From Callaeas wilsoni (lineage: Eukaryota > Chordata > Aves > Passeriformes > Callaeidae), in NCBI GenBank assembly GCA_013398955.1, contig VWPU01009577.1:41886-105885 (forward strand): 64,000 nucleotides of DNA, in the 5' to 3' direction. Each line of letters opens with the position of its first letter. The first letter of the stretch is position 1. Of the stretch, positions 26,397-41,004 are shown in pieces. The notes below the pieces were generated by a model. The model was not told the origin of the DNA, searched no databases, and worked only from the letters and a program-made list of their open reading frames with translations. Position numbers and translations under genes: made by a program.

Positions 26397-28716
26397 CCAA
26401 GAGAAGCAAAGATTTTAAGTTAGAGCTGGAGATTAGAGAAGTACAGGGCATTTTTGCTATGCTGTGTCATTCCTTTTGTATAATACCAATCTGCAACGTC
26501 ATTTCTAGATTAGACTTTAGTTTGTGTTAAAGAAACTATACAAACTACCTTAAAAGTTTGATCCAGCTCCTCAATAAGTCCACGTGAAAAGGGTTTTCTG
26601 AAAGATTCAGTCCTTTGCTAAGCAGCTCAGGTCCATGCTTTTGTGGAGGAGACCTATCTACATCAGAAGGAGGGGTAAATATAATCATAGTGAATAACAC
26701 AGTCCTGTTGTCACTTTCACCACCTTTAAGCATCCAGAAATTAGGGACAAGCACCTTTCCTCTCCACCACACATATCTTTCCCATACCAGCTGAAAAAAA
26801 TCTCCACAAGGCTAGCTTGTAAATTCAGGTCTTCAAGGAAAAAAAAATTTTAAATAACAAAATCAAAAAACCAGACATCTGGGCGGTTTCCCTCCAGGTG
26901 CCTGAGTGTGGGGAGTTTTCCAGCCACAACCCCAAATGCTTTCACCACAGCCCTAGGGCCAACAGAGCTCCACTCAAGAGGCAGAGCAGGGCAGGCAGCT
27001 GGTCAGCAGCAGTTCCTTGGCAGCCCAAACCCTGGGCTGCAGGGTGCCAGGGAGCAAAGATGAGCAAAACCAGCCCTGTGCAGCTGCTGTGAACTGTGAC
27101 CCCATCCACAGAAGTTGGCACAGCTGAGTGGGATGCACCAGCATGTTTTTTCCATCTGTGGACAGGAAGCCCTACAGGGCAAGGGAGGGAGACGGGGATC
27201 CACTGGGCATTTTTTCTCAGTGGAAGATGGTGGAGTTAAAAATTGCCAAGAACAGGCCAAAAATAAGGGAGGGTTAGGACGTAATTTCAGGGTGCATCAC
27301 GCAGCAGCTCTAACACAACCCTCTGTATGGCACTGCCAGTGAGTGGAGAGGGAGCCAGGGTGTGAGGGCCCCACCAGCACTGCTGCCATTGGGTTTCACT
27401 GCCTGCACAGCACCCAGACAGCACAGACCTTGGGAGAAATAGTCCCCAAATACTTCCAAAAACACATGCAGGCCCTTGCTGCCAAGAAAGATCATGTGTC
27501 TGCCCCCATGCCTGTGCCTGGGGCGAGGGCAAGTCCTTGAGCCATGCCACCAAACCTGTGGTCTGGTCCCTTACATGTGTGCCTTGCATTCACATCTCTG
27601 ATAGGAAACAAGCTCTGATTTTTACATCCCTGCTGAAAATTCCGGACAGGAACAGGAGTGGTTCCTTCCAGACAGCTCCCTTCAGTTGTTTTCCAGTATT
27701 TCCTTTTTCCTTCACCATGGCAGTTTTCCTGCTCCTTCTCTGGCGGTGGCACAGTGAGACTGGAGTGAGAGCAGAGGTGCAGGAGTGGGGTTTGTTGCTG
27801 ACAGGGACATTTCAGACCCTCCCTAGCTGCCAAGTCATTTGGACATGGACATGCACCGTGCACTGGCATTCACTCAGTGCACGGCTGCTCTTGCCACATC
27901 TGCAGCACCAACAAAAGCAGACAAATGCCCGTGCACAGTCTGCTTGTGAGAAGTGAGTAGAGGAGCATTAATGCGATAAAATAAAACCACTGAGCACTCA
28001 CACTCTTTTCTGTGTCCTCGTTTACACTGCAAACATGAATAGCCAAGGCCGGTCTCTTTGACTTTGGTTAAGCTAGGAAACAAAAGAAGCAAGGGCCAGA
28101 GGCCAAGGCTTGCTCCCCTGCAGCCAGCCTTTCTCCCCCCAGCCAGGAGATTGGGACCCATCTGCGCTGCCCTGGGGGACAGCCCCCAAGGATGCACTGC
28201 CCCTGCTGCCCCAGGGCCAGCGCTGTTCTCACCGAGGCACCACACTGGCAGTGAGGCAGGGTGGCTGCCCGGGGCACATGCCCCTGAGCCTGCTCTGGCC
28301 CTGCTCCTGTGGCTGGTGCAGATATAACTCTTTTCCTTCTGTGCTTGTGCTGAGCATTTTACACGGGAACCTCTGGGGACCATTTTGGGAGCCCTTTGCA
28401 GCCCTCATCCCTGTCTGGCAGCTCTGAGGCTGCAGTATCACCGTTGAGATGATATGCACACAACTCTTACTCAGACAGAGTAAAAACTATCCTATAGACC
28501 CTCTTGCATTGCTGACACCAAAGGTAACGTCCTGGCAACACAAACAGGCTTCACAAGAGGCCTGGAGCAACTGCTGATGCCACTCCATCACCATTCCTCT
28601 AAGGATTGGACAGGCAGTCTGCTGAGGTTTCCAAACTGGGATACCAAAATACAAGGATACGCATATTGGCCAGGTTGGGGGTTTTGACATAGAAGATGGA
28701 ACAGGGCTAGTATCAT

Positions 28717-28745
28717 TATTGTTGTTGTTGCTGTTGTTGTTTTTT
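28717..28745 (+). repeat. (TTG)n microsatellite
   Basis: ATTATTGTTGTTGTTGCTGT followed by two more TTG units and a T-run. About eight imperfect trinucleotide units. Confidence 0.9.
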
Positions 28746-29223
28746 AAAAAGTACCTGTTTCCAGGAGGATTCAGGAGCTCCAGTCTTCCTCTGGACTCCA
28801 TACATAACAGAAGGATGTTCCTGTCCCAAAGTGCTGCTCAGCTCACCTCAGAGCACATACTAGCAGCTCAAAGTGGCATAGATAAAATCACAGCTGCATA
28901 CTTTTATTTTCTACTGCCAGCCTGGGCAGTCAGGAATGAGCATTGCTGGGCTAAATCTCCTAAAATAGGCACTGGAGCCCTACTTGAGATGTACTTCTAG
29001 TCAGGAACTAAGAGGCAGTGGTCTAAATCATATATCCAGGCATATTACACTGCAAAACACCTCCAGCACAATGTTATATGTCAAATGTCAATCTATTGTG
29101 AGCTTTCATATCAAAGGGCAAATGCTGATTGAAGAGAAGCAGAGAAGTGCAGCAGAGAAGTAAATAAAAGGAAAGGTCTTAAGAGGCTTACAGCCACCCT
29201 GGTATAAAAGAATCATCTTTCAA

Positions 29224-29281
29224 GCTGATAAAAATATTGTTACATGCTCTGATAAGGATAATCTCTCAGGCTCTGATAAGA
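29224..29281 (+). promoter_or_regulatory. GATA-motif cluster
   Basis: Within 58 bp are CTGATAAAA, CTCTGATAAGGATAATC and CTCTGATAAG, that is four GATAA cores, three of them in CTGATAA context and two inside an exact CTCTGATAAG repeat. Dense same-strand GATA sites are typical of erythroid or endodermal enhancers. No other support. Confidence 0.3.
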
Positions 29282-32200
29282 CTACAATGAGAACAAGCCT
29301 TTTACAACACAGCATTAGTGAACCACAACCCCATCCTGCCCAGAAATACCCTTTCTAGGTGCCGCTTCCTTTTGTTCTCCAGTGAGGCAAGCACTGAAAA
29401 GAGCTACTGTAGCTTTTCTCCCTGTCTAGCAGGGACATAGCCAGGAAAGGACTCGGTGGACTCCACCCTATTGAATATGGAGCAATTCACTCCAAAGCAA
29501 CTAAAGCATGCAAATAATTGCATTGACTTCAAATGAAATTATTCCTATGTGTAAGCGCTCTACTGAATCAGGGCCAGGGTGCTTAGCACTCTGGAGTATC
29601 AAGTCTTAAAAGTTTTGGAAGGCTTTAAGTGAGAGGGAATGGTTTGGGAAATAGGGGGGAGGAAAGTGGGTGGAAAGGAGTTCTCCCATTGAATAATAGG
29701 TCAGTTATCTCTGAAGTCTGTGATGGGTATGGATAGAGAGAAGAACGTTGGAAGGTCTGAATCTATTTGGACATTTGCGTTAACCATGACTTAGCATCTC
29801 AAATCCACACTGACCCAAAAACTAGACTGGCTATATGGTTAGGAATTCAAATTGGGAAATACGTCCTGTAGTAGCCTATGCACACAACTTTTCTTCTTTC
29901 TTTCCTTATTTCCATCACAATACAAGAACATATTCAGACAACCTGCTGTTCTCGAAGGGATGGGATGACTTCCACAGCACAAAAAATGCCTGAAAATCTT
30001 AATGTCCCAAGCTGAAGAGGTAGATACTTTTTATTGAGAGAAGTTTGAAGCCCATGAAGCTCCATGAAGCCAGCTCAGCATAAACACCTACTCAGGCACT
30101 GTAATGCAGGGGGACAGCTCAATACCTGAGGCCAGGCACGGAGCTGTTCTGCTGGGTTTGTCACATTGACAGCAGCAGATACAGGGATGGCTCTCCCAGA
30201 GCCACTGACTTGGCAGGAGGGAGTAACACAAAAACCCTGTGGAAATGACCTACTGAGCTGAGTGCCACACAGGCTTTTGGCTGCAGATATCCTAAGCAGC
30301 CTGTGGGCTAAATTAAGGAAAATATGAAGTGAAAATGGAAAGCCATAACTTCAGTTTCCTGCTGAAAGACCAGGAATATCCTTTGCCATGTTACAGTCCT
30401 GAAAGGTCTCATCCCAAGAACATGGACATACCAACCAGTTCATTCCCAAACCTCTCCCAGCATTACTGGCTTCCTTCTGCCCTAACACACACTAGTTGTG
30501 TGCACTTCTCACGTCTGATCCCAGTTTATTCCAAAAACAACAGATGAAAGGCAGCAAGCATTAAAGTAAATAGGAACTTTGCTCTCAACCACATTTGGAG
30601 CAGAATTTGACCCAGAATTAAGAGGACACTTTCACCGGGGATCTAGCAGGTTTCTGATGCTGTTCCAGTAGCTCCAGGAGGCACACCTGCTCTTGGATCT
30701 GCATGGCAATTTCTGTGGTTTGGCCACTGAGGAGGGTTTTATATACTTTTTAAACATTACCATTAAAAACAAGTAGCAATTTTCCTCTTTTCTCTTCACT
30801 ATTTTTTTGCAAAAAGTTTGGACAGGGCTGACTAACCATACAGGTGACAAAGCCATACAGAAAATATTCTCAGAGTTGTACACAGAAAATGTCTCCCACA
30901 GTTGTTCCGGATGCTTCATCCAGCCTCAGCTTCTCACACAAGATGCCTTCCCTCAGCTGCCTGCCTGCTGCCTCTCAGAACTGACCCCACAGGAGCCAAC
31001 TGCAGCAGAAGACCACTGGTGCGTCTGGTGTGATCCCAGTGGACCTCCATAGCCTCTGCTCTGTGCTTCTGCCTCACTTCTCTCTCACTAATCATGGGAA
31101 TTGAATGGCAGGTGATGCCAAGCTGATAGACTCCGGGAGCTTTTCAACCCACCCATTACTACCCCGTTTTACACAGGGAAACCAGGCACAGCCATGTCAC
31201 AGAATCAGGCTGGGTAGGAAGCAAAGGCTGTGGTCTAGTGCTTCCCACCACTAATCCCCGGGATATATCTTAAGTTTTGACTGTTGCATAAATGACATGA
31301 GATGGCATCTGCTATAAATGACCAAATCAGAAGTGAAAACATTTATGAAAACATATGAAGTGATACTGATCCGCTGTTGCAGCAGTTTTCCACAAGTGTC
31401 TCCAGCAGTGCAGAGGACAACTCCAGTTCAATGAGGGCAGCTCGCAAGTCCTGGTGAAACGATCTTGTCTGATGTGCCTGCTACAGGAGAGTTAGGCCAG
31501 GAACCTGGACAAAAGCGAGAGTCTTTAAGCCATTGAATATGATTTTAAATAGTTTTGGATAATAGCAAAAGTATGTGAAGTGATGCTTAGACAGGCATCA
31601 GGAACAGTTTCTCCATAAAATAAGGGTGAGACAAAAAAAAGGTGCACATGTTTCAATCAGAAAAAAAGGCCAGAACAGAGAGTATTTCACACCGAAAGAA
31701 ATTAAACCCCCCTTTCAATATAACCTACCTATGGCAGGGGCTCAACACCTGGGGAATTTACAGGCCTGCCTTCCACCAGGATATGGAGAGCAGCAATAGT
31801 CGAGCAGGTCATTCCTGCCCGGGAGCCGGCAGCAGGGCTGAAATTAGACCCAGTCATTTGCGTCATCATCAAACAATTAGTAACTGCTTCAGGTAACTCA
31901 GGCCACCAGCCAGCGCTTTTGAAAACGTCTGTGGCCGGATAAGGGCTGTCATATTCCTGATGTCAACACTGAGGCTTTGCAGTGAACTCTGCACCATCAC
32001 GTAAGAGCAGCTAGGCTGGTGGAGAAAAACACCCTCCCAAGGTAAAGAGCTGCTCAGGATAATGCAGGATAGATTTGGGACTGGACAGAAGGAGAGGCTG
32101 GGCCAACTCGCTTCCCGCCAGTGTGCAAATGTTGGGCTGTGGTGGGGATTTCCACAGCCAGAGGCTTATAAGGACAGGGAATCACATTCACAGATGAAAT

Positions 32201-34952
32201 GTCCACAGATTGCTGATGCTCACTCTGGCCAGTAGAAATCATAACACTGGAGGTGCTCCTTTAGCCAGCTTAGTTTTCAGCATTTCACAAATCAAACTTG
32301 TTGATAAGCCATTTCTTGAAGTGAGGAGAGCAATAACGTAGAGAAATTTGGGCCATTATGGAAAATGCTTTGACATTCTCTGCAATGAAGCATTTTCATG
32401 ATTCACCCTAGATCCAAAGGGAAACATTTCTATTACATGTCGCAAGTCAGCCAATTCAAATAGCATCTGTGAGATGTGACGTGTCTCTCTGCCTCAGCAG
32501 ATGTCATTTCTCATTTGCCAGTTATTCATTTCTCCATCATCAGGCAGACGTGTTGGCAACCAGAAAAGGCCTGCAAAACCTTTGTCTCTGAGGCAGCCAT
32601 CCCTATATCTGCTGCTGTCAACATGACAAAGAAACATGCAGACCCCAGTTTTAGCCCTACCAAAGAGACAAGTATTTTTAAATCATATATCTAGGCAAAA
32701 AAATATAAAAAGGCAAGAAAAGATACTATTACCCCCATTTCCATGAGATGTCCCTTTGGAGAGACTTGGATAGACCAAATCAAAACTCACCATTTAGATA
32801 TGGGGAGGTTTAGGGGAGACATTCAGAGGATTTTAGACTTTTAGTGTGGCAGTGAGCTACTACACCAGATGCAAAGGCATCACTGTGCATCAAGGACACA
32901 GGAGGCACAGGAGCAGGTGAGGCAGGCTAAGGACAGCAGCTCTCAGCAGGCTGAATGCAGCAGAATGGACATACCAGAGCTCTTCAGATATTGCTTTTTT
33001 TGCCCTCAATAACAAAACACCAAATATTGACTGACAACTAACTGCAATTCATGTAAAGTTTATTTCGCTCCAAATTCAGAGTTTCCCACTAAAAATTACA
33101 TACCACTGGCATTCAGAGATGCTTTCGTGGGAGAGCAGGAGCAAAGGATCAACTGCCTGGTCCATACGGATAAAAAGAATAGTCAGAATTACTGCTGTAA
33201 ATGTATGGAAGGGTTACACAGTCTCTGGTTTAGGTCTTAGAATAATTCCTTTTAGATTATTAGTAAACTGATCCCATAGGCAAGATAATCCCAATTTTCA
33301 CATTTTCTGAATTACATCTCTAATAGTTTTTAGGTCCTACCATCTCCTGTCTAGTTTACAAACAAAACCAGGAAAAAATCCTCATAAAACAATAAACAAA
33401 GCAAAGGAATACGAATACTACAGAGCTGGAAGGAAAACCACGTACTTAGTAACACCACCATCGCTCCCAAATAAGAAAAAAATTGTTATTAATGTGGACA
33501 TCATAATTCCAGATCCCTCATACTTATAACCCTGAGATGTTTTCTGTGGATTAAGTCCATTGCTGATGTAACAGTCTGGAGCCGAGTGGAGCTCACACCT
33601 ACCGTGGTCTGGGTTCCACCTGTTTTCAGGTAAACCATGACTTCCTGCGGTTAGGCATATCCATCTTCCAAGAGCCAGAACATGAAGATAAACTGTTTGT
33701 TTTTGTTGCTTTGCCATGGCTGAATTCCATTGTCCTAACACCGAGAACCAGTTCCAAAAGGCAGCAGAACTGTAGCAAATAGCCAGGGTGGAGGACTGTG
33801 CCAACCAGGCTTGTTGGCCCATGGGTGCAGGTGCAAGCGCATATTTGACAGATAGAAAGGGTGTACTTTAAAGGTTCAAAAAGTATTTCTGTGTCACATC
33901 TGGAAGCTTTAGAGAGAGCAGGGGAAAGAAAGAGAATAGTGAGCTGTCGCACTAAGCTATTAGTGCCTTTCTTGAGAGGACCTTGTATCACTGCTGTTCT
34001 CTTCCCATTACAAAAGCCGGTGTTTGGGGAACTCAGAATATAAATCTGCATTACCTACCATCAAAAGAAAATCTCTCTGCAGGTTAATGGTAGCACTCAC
34101 CTGCAAGCATAGTCTCACAAAATTCCATGTGTCTAAACATCATCTCTAACCTCTGGACTCCTTGGAGTAAAAATGATAACAGCTAATAAAAAGTGAGCAG
34201 TAAGAATGAAGTTCACTGCAGCCCTGACTTGATACTTGAGACCACTGCACATGCCTGGAGTCACAAATCAAGGCATTTACAGTAATCAGAGAATACCTAT
34301 CCAAGTGTAGAGAAATCTCTATTTAGCAGGAAGACTTAACCTGAGCTAATTAGGGGGAAATGCATGCCCCTTAGGAAGATCTCGTCAGTAGCAAGTAATG
34401 AGATTCATTTGATGCAAATGTAAGCCCCTATTAAGAAATACAAACCAGACATTGCTCGTGCATTTCCAAACCAGCATAGCTATTTTTATTTCTATTTTGC
34501 ATATATCCCCAGAGATTTTCAGAAGATGTTTTTCAGCTGGATTTTACTAGTGACTACATCCTTGACATCTTGTCTTTTTATGCACTGATTGGTTTGGTGT
34601 CATAAGAAGCAGTATGTGCATTCTGCCTCTTCAAGTATCCAATGTCTCTATTTTCAACAAGGAACAAATCTCTATTTACCAGTTCAAGCAAACTATCAAG
34701 GGAGAAGGATGACCTTCTTGTTGTTGTTCACTCACAATGCTTTTGCATACTTTCTCTGCTTGCTCTAAGCCTAGAGCTAAGTTCTTTCTGGGTAAATATT
34801 TTTCCGTCTAAGAAACCTTTTTTTCCATTACAGGGTTATAACCTGTTAGCAAACCATGTTTTAATCGGGAATTAAGCCCTGCTGGAAATGAAGAAGTGCA
34901 TGAAATGCTGGGAAAAGGAAGTTTCCAATCAAAGGAAAATATCTCAAAATGA

Positions 34953-34975
34953 AAAAATAAATAAATAAATAAAAA
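34953..34975 (+). repeat. (AAAT)n microsatellite
   Basis: Four to five AAAT units flanked by A-runs. Confidence 0.9.
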
Positions 34976-37900
34976 GAAGGATGAGAACGAGGACGGTCAA
35001 TTGCTTATCTTAAACTGACTGGGGTACTAGTGAGCATTTGCTGCCTCGTGTTCCTATAGATAAGGTTGCTTACAGACACCAGATAAATAGACCATTGAAT
35101 TGATTCTTATCAATTTCATTTTCATGGCTTCTGGCCTGGAGGAGGAGGTGGGAATTAAGGAGGGCAGCAAAGTTTTATCAGTTTCCCACATTGGTGGGTA
35201 GAGTGGGCAAAGACCTCCAGAGGTACCCAGCACCTGCACCCAGCATCCATCATCAGGTAGCCAGTAAGAAACAGAAAACAGTGCACTGCCCAGGAGTGGG
35301 AATGGGAGTCCACCCAGAGCTCCTTTGATGAGACCTGAAACACACGTCAGCCACCCAAACTGCCCCTGCGTGTGGCCATGGGCCCCCAGACTGAGCTCTG
35401 CCAAAGGCGGGGCTCCTGGTGGCCAGGCTGCGCACTGGTGTGCAGCCAAAGCCATGCTCTGCCCTCCCAAGCAGTGCTGACCATCATCTTTTCTCTACTG
35501 ATGCCGGCTGACTCATTGCTGGAGTTGAAGCTGTGTATTTGCTAGCACTCTTTATTTCCCAAGAAATCCAGAAGCACAGCAATCCAGAAGTTTATATGCT
35601 GAAACGGGAAAATACCATATCAATACAGGAAAGAACCAAACAAAAGATCAGTACAAAAGATAACCAAAAATAGCATGCTATGTCTTCAGGAAAGCAAATG
35701 CAAGGAATTAAGTTTAAATCATTACATTTTTATTCTGCAAATAAAAGAACAGTTTCTTCCACTTCAGTCCAAAAAGTTTATCAAGCCGGCATATCACACA
35801 CAGTAGCAGCTCCACCTCAAGAATTAACAGTATAGTTACACAGATACATGTAAGTGTATATAAACACTTGCATTAGCCAAGGTACAGATGTAGCTTGGAT
35901 TATATCGGATTGTATAATGTTACTTGCTCTTGGTTTCTTTGCCATTCCAGCTTTAGCAGAATCCAAATATTTATGTGATTGCATGTTATTTCAGCTAAAG
36001 AGCTGTTAGAAACACCCAGCACAGAGCACAGACGGGGCTTATTCATAATTCATACAACAAGATTTTTACCCCTGGCTGGATCCCACATGCTGCCCATTTG
36101 CAAATGCAGACACTGGATATCAGTTTTGTAAATGGATGTGCAGCAAGTTAATAGTATGTAAACTCGTAAGGCTCCTACTTACTTGTTCTGAATGGGCAGA
36201 AATGAGCTAGACTTACAGCAGGACAAGAATTCATAAAAGGCATTGATTTGCTTTAAACCAGGACAATTAGATCAAACCATCTAGTCTCTGATAGCTACAG
36301 GATGACCCAGCAGCACTGATTTTGACAGTGCAGAAAGAACCTGGGGCAAGATACCATCTGAGTTGTTCAAAACACAGGCTCATCCTGCAAGACACGGCTG
36401 GTGCTTGCACAGCTCCTGCAGCCTGTGATTCACTCCAGCTACGCAGAATTTTGTCTCCAACCAAATTATCCTAGCCACCAAATACAACAGCTGCGTGCAG
36501 CCAGCAGCAGAGCCAACACATGACAAAATGGCCTGCCATTGCACTGGTCAGGCAGCTACGATTTCTGACACAGCTTTATGAAGCCTTAAACTGTCCTGTA
36601 TATGGCAGCTTTGCTGAGTTTTTCCTGAAAAGCAAAGAGGAAGGCATGCTGATTAAGCGAGAATCCTGCATCTGGAGTCCGTGTGAGAACTGGAGCAGGA
36701 GATCTCTAAAACGTTAGAAAGCCAAACAGATAGGATGTCCAGCACATTGCCAGACTGCTCCCTGTCACCCTTCCCAACCTGCAGAGATGTGCCTGGAGAT
36801 ATCCAAACTCTCAGCCTCCACGTGCAGAGGAACCCTGAGAAAGATGAGTTTGGCACAGCATCAGTATTGAAGGCAGGGAAATACCCAGCCTAGCAACAAG
36901 AACATCACTCACCTACCAAGAGAAGAATGAATCACCTAGTTCACAAACTACTTGAAACCTTGATTTATTGGTAAATTGTGACAAGTGGGCTGGGCTCTTC
37001 ATCTCTGAACAGGCTGTGCTGTTCAGGCAAACACCCCCAAACATCATTTGTGATGTGAAGTGCTGCTGCAGAGCTGCTGAGCTCATTGATGGGAAGGAAC
37101 TGGCTTCCTCAAGTGTGGTTTTACTCTGAAGTAACTGCCTTGAAAAATTACCATCTCTCCGCGGGCTGTGTCTCTGCAGAGTGAGTCAGAGTGTAATAGA
37201 TGTCTTGGGTGACCGAGATAAGTTTGCATGGCCAGATACAGGCAACATGCTGAGCACACTCTGCAATCTGAGCTCAGCCACAGCTGAGCAGCAAGACCAC
37301 GCACTCACCTCTGGGACAGGCTCCTTCGTCATGATCCAGGTGGCACAGCTATGCTTCATGGAAGCAGCCTTTCATTTTTGACTGCTTTCTACTTGAAGCA
37401 CCTCCTTCTGGTGCTTCCAGATGCTTTTTACCTTGTGATATTAATTACAAAAGCAGTCAGAAACAGCACAACATCAAAGTGCAGGAGACCCAACTTCTGC
37501 TTCACACAACACTAGGAAATTAAAATAATTTTTCACCATGATTTCTTAGTAAACTGGATGTTCAGTCCTCGAGTGAGAGATTGTAGCAGGTATGGAAACA
37601 AGCTCTCCTGTTTTCTTCACCCTGAGTGTGCCACGTCACATAACTGAGTTAACATGGACTATAAGATTTCCTCTGAAGTGTCTGGTTTTGGTTCCCTCCA
37701 GATCCACATACGTGGTCAGTGGCCTGAAGCAACAGATTACTATCACCGAAAGGTATTATGTTAAAAGCCACGTGGAAGAGAAAGGAAAATGCAAGTTCTC
37801 TAGTTAGCTTGTTTTTTGACTTGGATGTCTGTCTTGTTTTCCCCCAGAAGGGGAGGTAGTGGGATTCCCCAGCTGGCTTTTGCTGTTAAAGACCAGTCTT

Positions 37901-40900
37901 GTCTGCCACATTTTTCCCTGAAGGCAGCCAAGCTAACAGAAGAAAAAAACTTGCAAAGCAGAAAAAAACTGCTTGTTGGAGACCTTGTTTTACTGCATAA
38001 CGCAAATACCTGAAATACTTGGGAAAAAAAAAAGGTATTCTTGCTTTAAAAGAAAAATCTGCAGATTATCCATCAAGTTTCAAGGAAAACTAGTCAATTA
38101 CTTAATTCTTCGTTAAGTTTCTGAACATATACCAAGGAAATCTACGGACATATGCAGTGTTTTTAATGTAGCTAAGTTATGAAAAAGGAGGACACTTCAG
38201 GTCTCAAGTCAGTAATCTCTTTCTTAAGATATAAACTACCACAATCAGGCTGCATCTTGAGAATGTCCTCTTTTATATTTAATTTAAAAATTTTTATGAA
38301 AGTTACTTTCTCTTAGAATTTCTGAAAGGAAAAAAAATGCTTGAAAGCAGGACATGGAGATACTCTAAAAACAGAGGGGGAAAAAGCACTGCTCCAAGTT
38401 GCCTTTAGATCAAGCCATTCTCCTAAGCCCAGGTTCAAGCTAACCCTGAGTTAATACTGGGTTAGCAAAAGCAGCACTCCCTGTGAAACCATTCACTCTC
38501 CATTTATATGTCAGGGTGAGGAAAATGAAATGGGAAAAAACACAAGCCTATGTATGAGGTCAGATCTTCTTAAGAAACCAAGAAAGACTTGGGCGTTTTT
38601 CCTTGTTTTGCCTTCCATCTTGCCTGATTTTTTTTTGCGTGCTGCTTTGGAGCACACAGACATTTATGTTATCCACATTTATGGTCCCAGCTGGGGTCTC
38701 ACAAAAATGAATGCAGGCTTTAGTCAATTCACAGATGCAGAGGGAAGCCCAAGCCCATGCTTGAGGGCTTTGATCCACCAAGATTCATCAGCAGGCTCTG
38801 TGGCAGTGCCAGACACAGCTGCTGAACATGCAGATCTCACAGCTGGAGAAACATCCCTGCTGGAGGGGCAGTGAGGGCTTCAGCCAGGGTTTGTGCACAG
38901 TGCTGTGCAGATAGGGGGAAGCCCTGTGATCCAAAATGGGCGCTTTCCCAAGGGCTTCTCGGGACATTTTCAAGTCTAATTCTAAGTGTAGCTTACTCAA
39001 GCATGGCCGCTAGCAGAGCTGCAGGCACACCATCCGCTCATGCTCCACCTTCACATCCCTCGGGCAACCATCCCAGTTCCTGGCCGTCTCTTGTCCCAGT
39101 ATACCCACATCCCCAGGCTCCAACCCAGCGCTTGTAAACGCCCCCACTGTCTGGGACCCAGCCCCATACCTCACTTTTAGGAGCCAGGAGCTGTCCACAC
39201 AACCCCTTTGCCACCAGCCAGAGTACCCCATCTCTGCACTTGGCAAGTGGGGATCTAGTGGAAACGTAAAATAAAATTTGCCCTCGTTTTGTGCATGGTG
39301 GAAGTGTTGTTGGACCCACCAGTAAGCACGCTGATAGACTTCTCTGAGCCACCCACAACACTTCAACAGGACTCAACCTTGCTGCCACCCTGTCCTCAGC
39401 AGACCAACATTCCCAGAGCTGCCAAAATCTCGGGAGATAGTTCAGTGCTGTACAGAACTGCAGACAGAGAAAAACATGAGCTCAGATCTACTGGTTCACA
39501 CAAGAAAGGCTGACAATGGTGGGGTACCATGGGCAAGGGGCTCAGTCTGGGCTGTGGGAGGCAAGAGGAGGGGGAGAATCCCAAACAAGCACCAGCACAT
39601 CTAGAGGGGAGGGAGTCATGGTGCTGGTACCAAGTATCTACATCTTCCACCACAAACTGATCTTCATCAAGCACTTTTCTGAGTGAGGAGGAAATATTGG
39701 TACAAAACACACTGGTCAGAAAAAAAATCGCCCTGAAAATTTGGGCAGACTAAGCAGAGTATAAGAATCTTTTTCTCTGAAAACCCCATCAGTGTCATTT
39801 GACAGTTTGCTCAGCCCTCCAGATTATTGCTGACAATTTTGGGGTTTTCAGCAGAATTAGTCATGCTGTAAGTTGTTACACTTGAAATGAGAACCACAAT
39901 CACCAGTTTATCATACATCTAATTAAAACAAACCCAAGTATTTCGCGCTATATATACACTATGTTGTTCATATGCCAAACATCAAGATACAAAATACTTT
40001 GGAGTTCATATTGACGTCAGTTTTCTGCTTCAATCAACATTTACCTTTTAGGTCAATACATTTTTGTGTTTGCCATAACAGAAGCTAGAATCAACCTGCT
40101 TATGCCTGTAATTATTTCATTTAACTCTTTCAGTGTTTGAAATAAAGTTTGTAAGGAAAAGGCAAAGCTAAATACAAGTGTGCAGTGGCATTGCCTGGCC
40201 TTTTGCTCAGTTAAAACCAGAAAAATACTATTGCAGGGCTGTTATCTGGAAGAATCACCTTGTTCTTTGCCAGCACTGGCACAAAATATATGACAACATT
40301 GCCAGTAATATTAAATACCAGTAATAGCCCACCTGAATAGCCGGGAGACAAACATTCAGTTATTAAAAGTGATGGTACAGAATTGCCTCATTAAGCCCAG
40401 TAGATCACTGTTTACAATGGGCTAGTGCCAAAAGAAGAACACAGTTTTACAGCTTTTATTGCTATTGTCTCAGTGCATTGAAGTATCTGTTTTCAGATAA
40501 CCTACAAAAAAACCTCGGTTTTAATCAACGTGAGGTATTTGAACTCTGTGGCCATCATTTGATTCAGCCCTGTTGAGATAAGTAGAAGAACGTATGTTCA
40601 TCCTTTTGGTTTATACAATAAGTAAACTTCTGCCTTTTTTTATACCCTGCTGCTTTGCCAGCGTTACCAGTGCTGGCTTGAGAGCTGGTGGAGAAAACAA
40701 CATCTGCCCAGGGATATTACGAGTGCCATAAAGGCTGGCAAACCATGACTGTGTGTGCCAATGGCTTCCTCAGCACTGCCGTCCCAGGGAATGGTTTTGT
40801 GTCTCCAGACAGCCAAGGGCTCAGGATAAGAAGAGTATGTAGGAATGGTATAAAATGTGCAGGCACAAAGTCACATGTGCCCTGCCAAAACGTACACACA

Positions 40901-40952
40901 CGTATTCACATGGGAGGCTTGTTGGCAGGCTCGCCCCCTTGCTTTCTCTCTC

Positions 40953-41004
40953 ACATGTATATGTATATATGCATATATGTATGTATACATACATATATAT
41001 GTGT
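40953..41004. repeat. TA/TG/CATA microsatellite with 26-bp perfect palindrome
   Basis: Alternating purine-pyrimidine tract made of TATG, CATA and TATA units. Positions 40973-40998 form a perfect palindrome centred on GTATAC. Confidence 0.85.

Larger units (their letters stand above)
26397..40952. other. Intergenic DNA, no gene recognised
   Basis: Contains a G+C-rich but CpG-poor stretch at 27.0-28.4 kb, the TTG and AAAT microsatellites and the GATA cluster. Frames up to 169 residues (27874-28383, minus) lie in the G+C-rich part and look like chance. A CRE-like TGCGTCATC next to CAATTAG near 31.86 kb and an octamer ATGCAAAT at 34412-34419 are isolated motif matches. Confidence 0.55.
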
